Assembly (NCBI GenBank): GCA_903848435.1
Contig: CAINGG010000381.1
Location: 1 to 7,166, forward strand
Direction: 5' to 3'
DNA from: an uncultured Actinomycetes bacterium
GTDB lineage: Bacteria > Actinomycetota > Actinomycetes > S36-B12
Length of the DNA: 7,166 nucleotides
The notes under the pieces were generated by a model. The model had not been told where the DNA came from and did no database searches. It saw only the letters and a list, made by a program, of their open reading frames with translations. The position numbers and the translations under genes are program-made. Below are positions 6,177 to 7,166 of the stretch, one piece after another. Positions within the stretch are counted from its first letter, which is position 1, and every line of letters begins with the position of its first letter.

Positions 6177-7166
6177 CAGCCCAATTCCGCATCGAGAGGC
6201 AGGCCGCGCGCCAGTCGCTTCTGGGGGTCGAGGAAGGGAACGTCAACCACGGTGAAATCACCGGCGAGACCGCTCACCTCTACCACGTCGCCCGTCCATG
6301 GCCCGGGACGGTGGAAGAGCGCGTAGCCGATGCCGCTGCCCAGCGAGGGTGACCAGGCGCCAGCCTTGACGACGCCGACGTCCTCCCCACCGCATCTCAG
6401 GGTCGCACCCGGCACCGGGGTCCCGTCGCCCGTGATGCCGAAGAGCCGCTGGCCATGGTCGGCAGCCGCCAGGGCTTCGCAACCGACGAAGTCGCCCTTG
6501 CCAAAGTCGACGAAGGCTCCCAGGCCAGCGGCAAACGGGGTGACCGAGGGATCCATGTCGGTGCCGTTGTCGAGGATGCCGGCCTCGATGCGTCGGATTC
6601 CCATGCACTCCAGGCTCGACACCCGCATCTGGCTGGGGACTCCCGCAGCCATGAGCGCATCCCACAGGGCATCACGGTCGATGTCAGGGCCTGCGTAGAC
6701 CTCGAATCCGAGCTCTCCGGTCCAGCCTGTGCGCGTGACGACGACCTGTTGGCCGCCGATCACGGTCGTGGCCGCTGCGAAGTAGGGGAAAGGCTCGGGT
6801 GCTGCACTGCCCGCCGCGGCGGCGAGGACATCGAGCGACCGAGGTCCTTGGACCTGGAGTACCCATACGTCGGGATCGCGGACGGCGACATCGAGACCTC
6901 GAGCATGGGCCCGCATCCAGCCCAGGAAGTCGCCGTTGGCCATGACGTACCAGAAGCGGTCGTCGGCCCATCGGATGAGGACCCCGTCCATGAGAATGCC
7001 ACCGGCCTCGTCGCAGGCCAGGGCGTAGCGGGCCCGCCCCACAGGGATCTGCGCGACATCGCGGGTAAGCAGCAGGTTGAGCAGGCGGGTGGAATCGGGG
7101 CCGCTGATCTCGATGGGGTGCTCGGGGACGTCGAAGCACGTGACGTGCTGGCGAAGGTGCCAGTAG
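6176..7166 (-). CDS. GcvT-fold tetrahydrofolate-dependent methyl/aminomethyltransferase, DmdA-like (N-terminus off the window)
   Basis: The last 329 residues of a GcvT-family protein are present; the frame stays open to 7166, so the start (perhaps 30-60 residues more) is missing. An in-frame GTG at 7042 is internal, because conserved sequence precedes it (YWHLRQHVTCFDV, then IEISGPDSTRLLNLL). Visible features, counted from the window edge, are GGILMDGVLIR at 55-65, DPDVWVLQVQGPRS at 98-111, RTGWTGELGFEVY at 145-157, RRIEAG at 191-196, DFVGCEAL at 225-232 and the C-terminal barrel ending VPFLDPQKR near 309-317. The RRIE-G-L-DM-P-GLG pattern and the PFLDPQK ending resemble DmdA-like catabolic demethylases more than glycine-cleavage GcvT. 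No gcvP or gcvH is nearby. The likely role is transfer of a methyl or one-carbon unit from a substrate to tetrahydrofolate. The substrate is unknown, and an aminomethyltransferase role cannot be excluded. Confidence 0.9.
   Translation of the reverse strand, partial: YWHLRQHVTCFDVPEHPIEISGPDSTRLLNLLLTRDVAQIPVGRARYALACDEAGGILMDGVLIRWADDRFWYVMANGDFLGWMRAHARGLDVAVRDPDVWVLQVQGPRSLDVLAAAAGSAAPEPFPYFAAATTVIGGQQVVVTRTGWTGELGFEVYAGPDIDRDALWDALMAAGVPSQMRVSSLECMGIRRIEAGILDNGTDMDPSVTPFAAGLGAFVDFGKGDFVGCEALAAADHGQRLFGITGDGTPVPGATLRCGGEDVGVVKAGAWSPSLGSGIGYALFHRPGPWTGDVVEVSGLAGDFTVVDVPFLDPQKRLARGLPLDAELG

Noticed and set aside
6176..7042. GTG 7042 as the start of the GcvT-like gene
   Set aside because: The same frame continues to the window edge with conserved GcvT N-terminal sequence (YWHLRQHVTCFDV and ISGPDS), so this GTG is an internal Val codon.

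Overview
The window is GC-rich and densely coding, and every credible gene lies on the minus strand. Composition, GTG start use, a twin-arginine lipoprotein signal on the solute-binding protein and the protein styles fit a high-GC Gram-positive bacterium (Actinomycetota). I cannot name a genus. There is no rRNA, tRNA, CRISPR array, transposase or other sign of a mobile element.

In the direction of transcription (right to left) there are two blocks. The enzyme block is: (1) a GcvT-fold, DmdA-like tetrahydrofolate-dependent methyl or aminomethyl transferase, cut at its 5' end by the window edge (6176-7166); (2) a serine hydrolase of the class C beta-lactamase / family VIII esterase fold (4983-6176); (3) a zinc-independent medium-chain dehydrogenase/reductase of the quinone oxidoreductase type (4000-4968). 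After a 107-bp gap with a candidate promoter and an overlapping inverted repeat comes the transport block: (4) a Tat-type lipoprotein, family 5 (Dpp/Opp-like) substrate-binding protein (2252-3892); (5) and (6) two DppB/DppC-type permeases (1186-2214 and 308-1189); (7) the first 103 residues of a DppD-type ATPase (1-311), whose remainder is off the left edge.

Junctions are tight: TGATG at 6174-6178, ATGA at 1186-1189, ATGA at 308-311, and 14 bp between genes 2 and 3. This points to translational coupling inside each block. The simplest reading is a catabolic locus. A peptide-, opine- or ester-like compound would be imported by the ABC system, then processed by hydrolysis, folate-dependent demethylation and an NAD(P)H redox step. 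The substrate cannot be read from the sequence, and the pathway is inference from gene order.

The most striking non-coding signal is a perfect 18-bp inverted repeat with an 8-nt loop at 2149-2192, inside the first codons of the DppB-like permease and just after the binding-protein gene. It is well placed to set the ratio of binding protein to membrane components. No new kind of defence, mobile or RNA system is evident.
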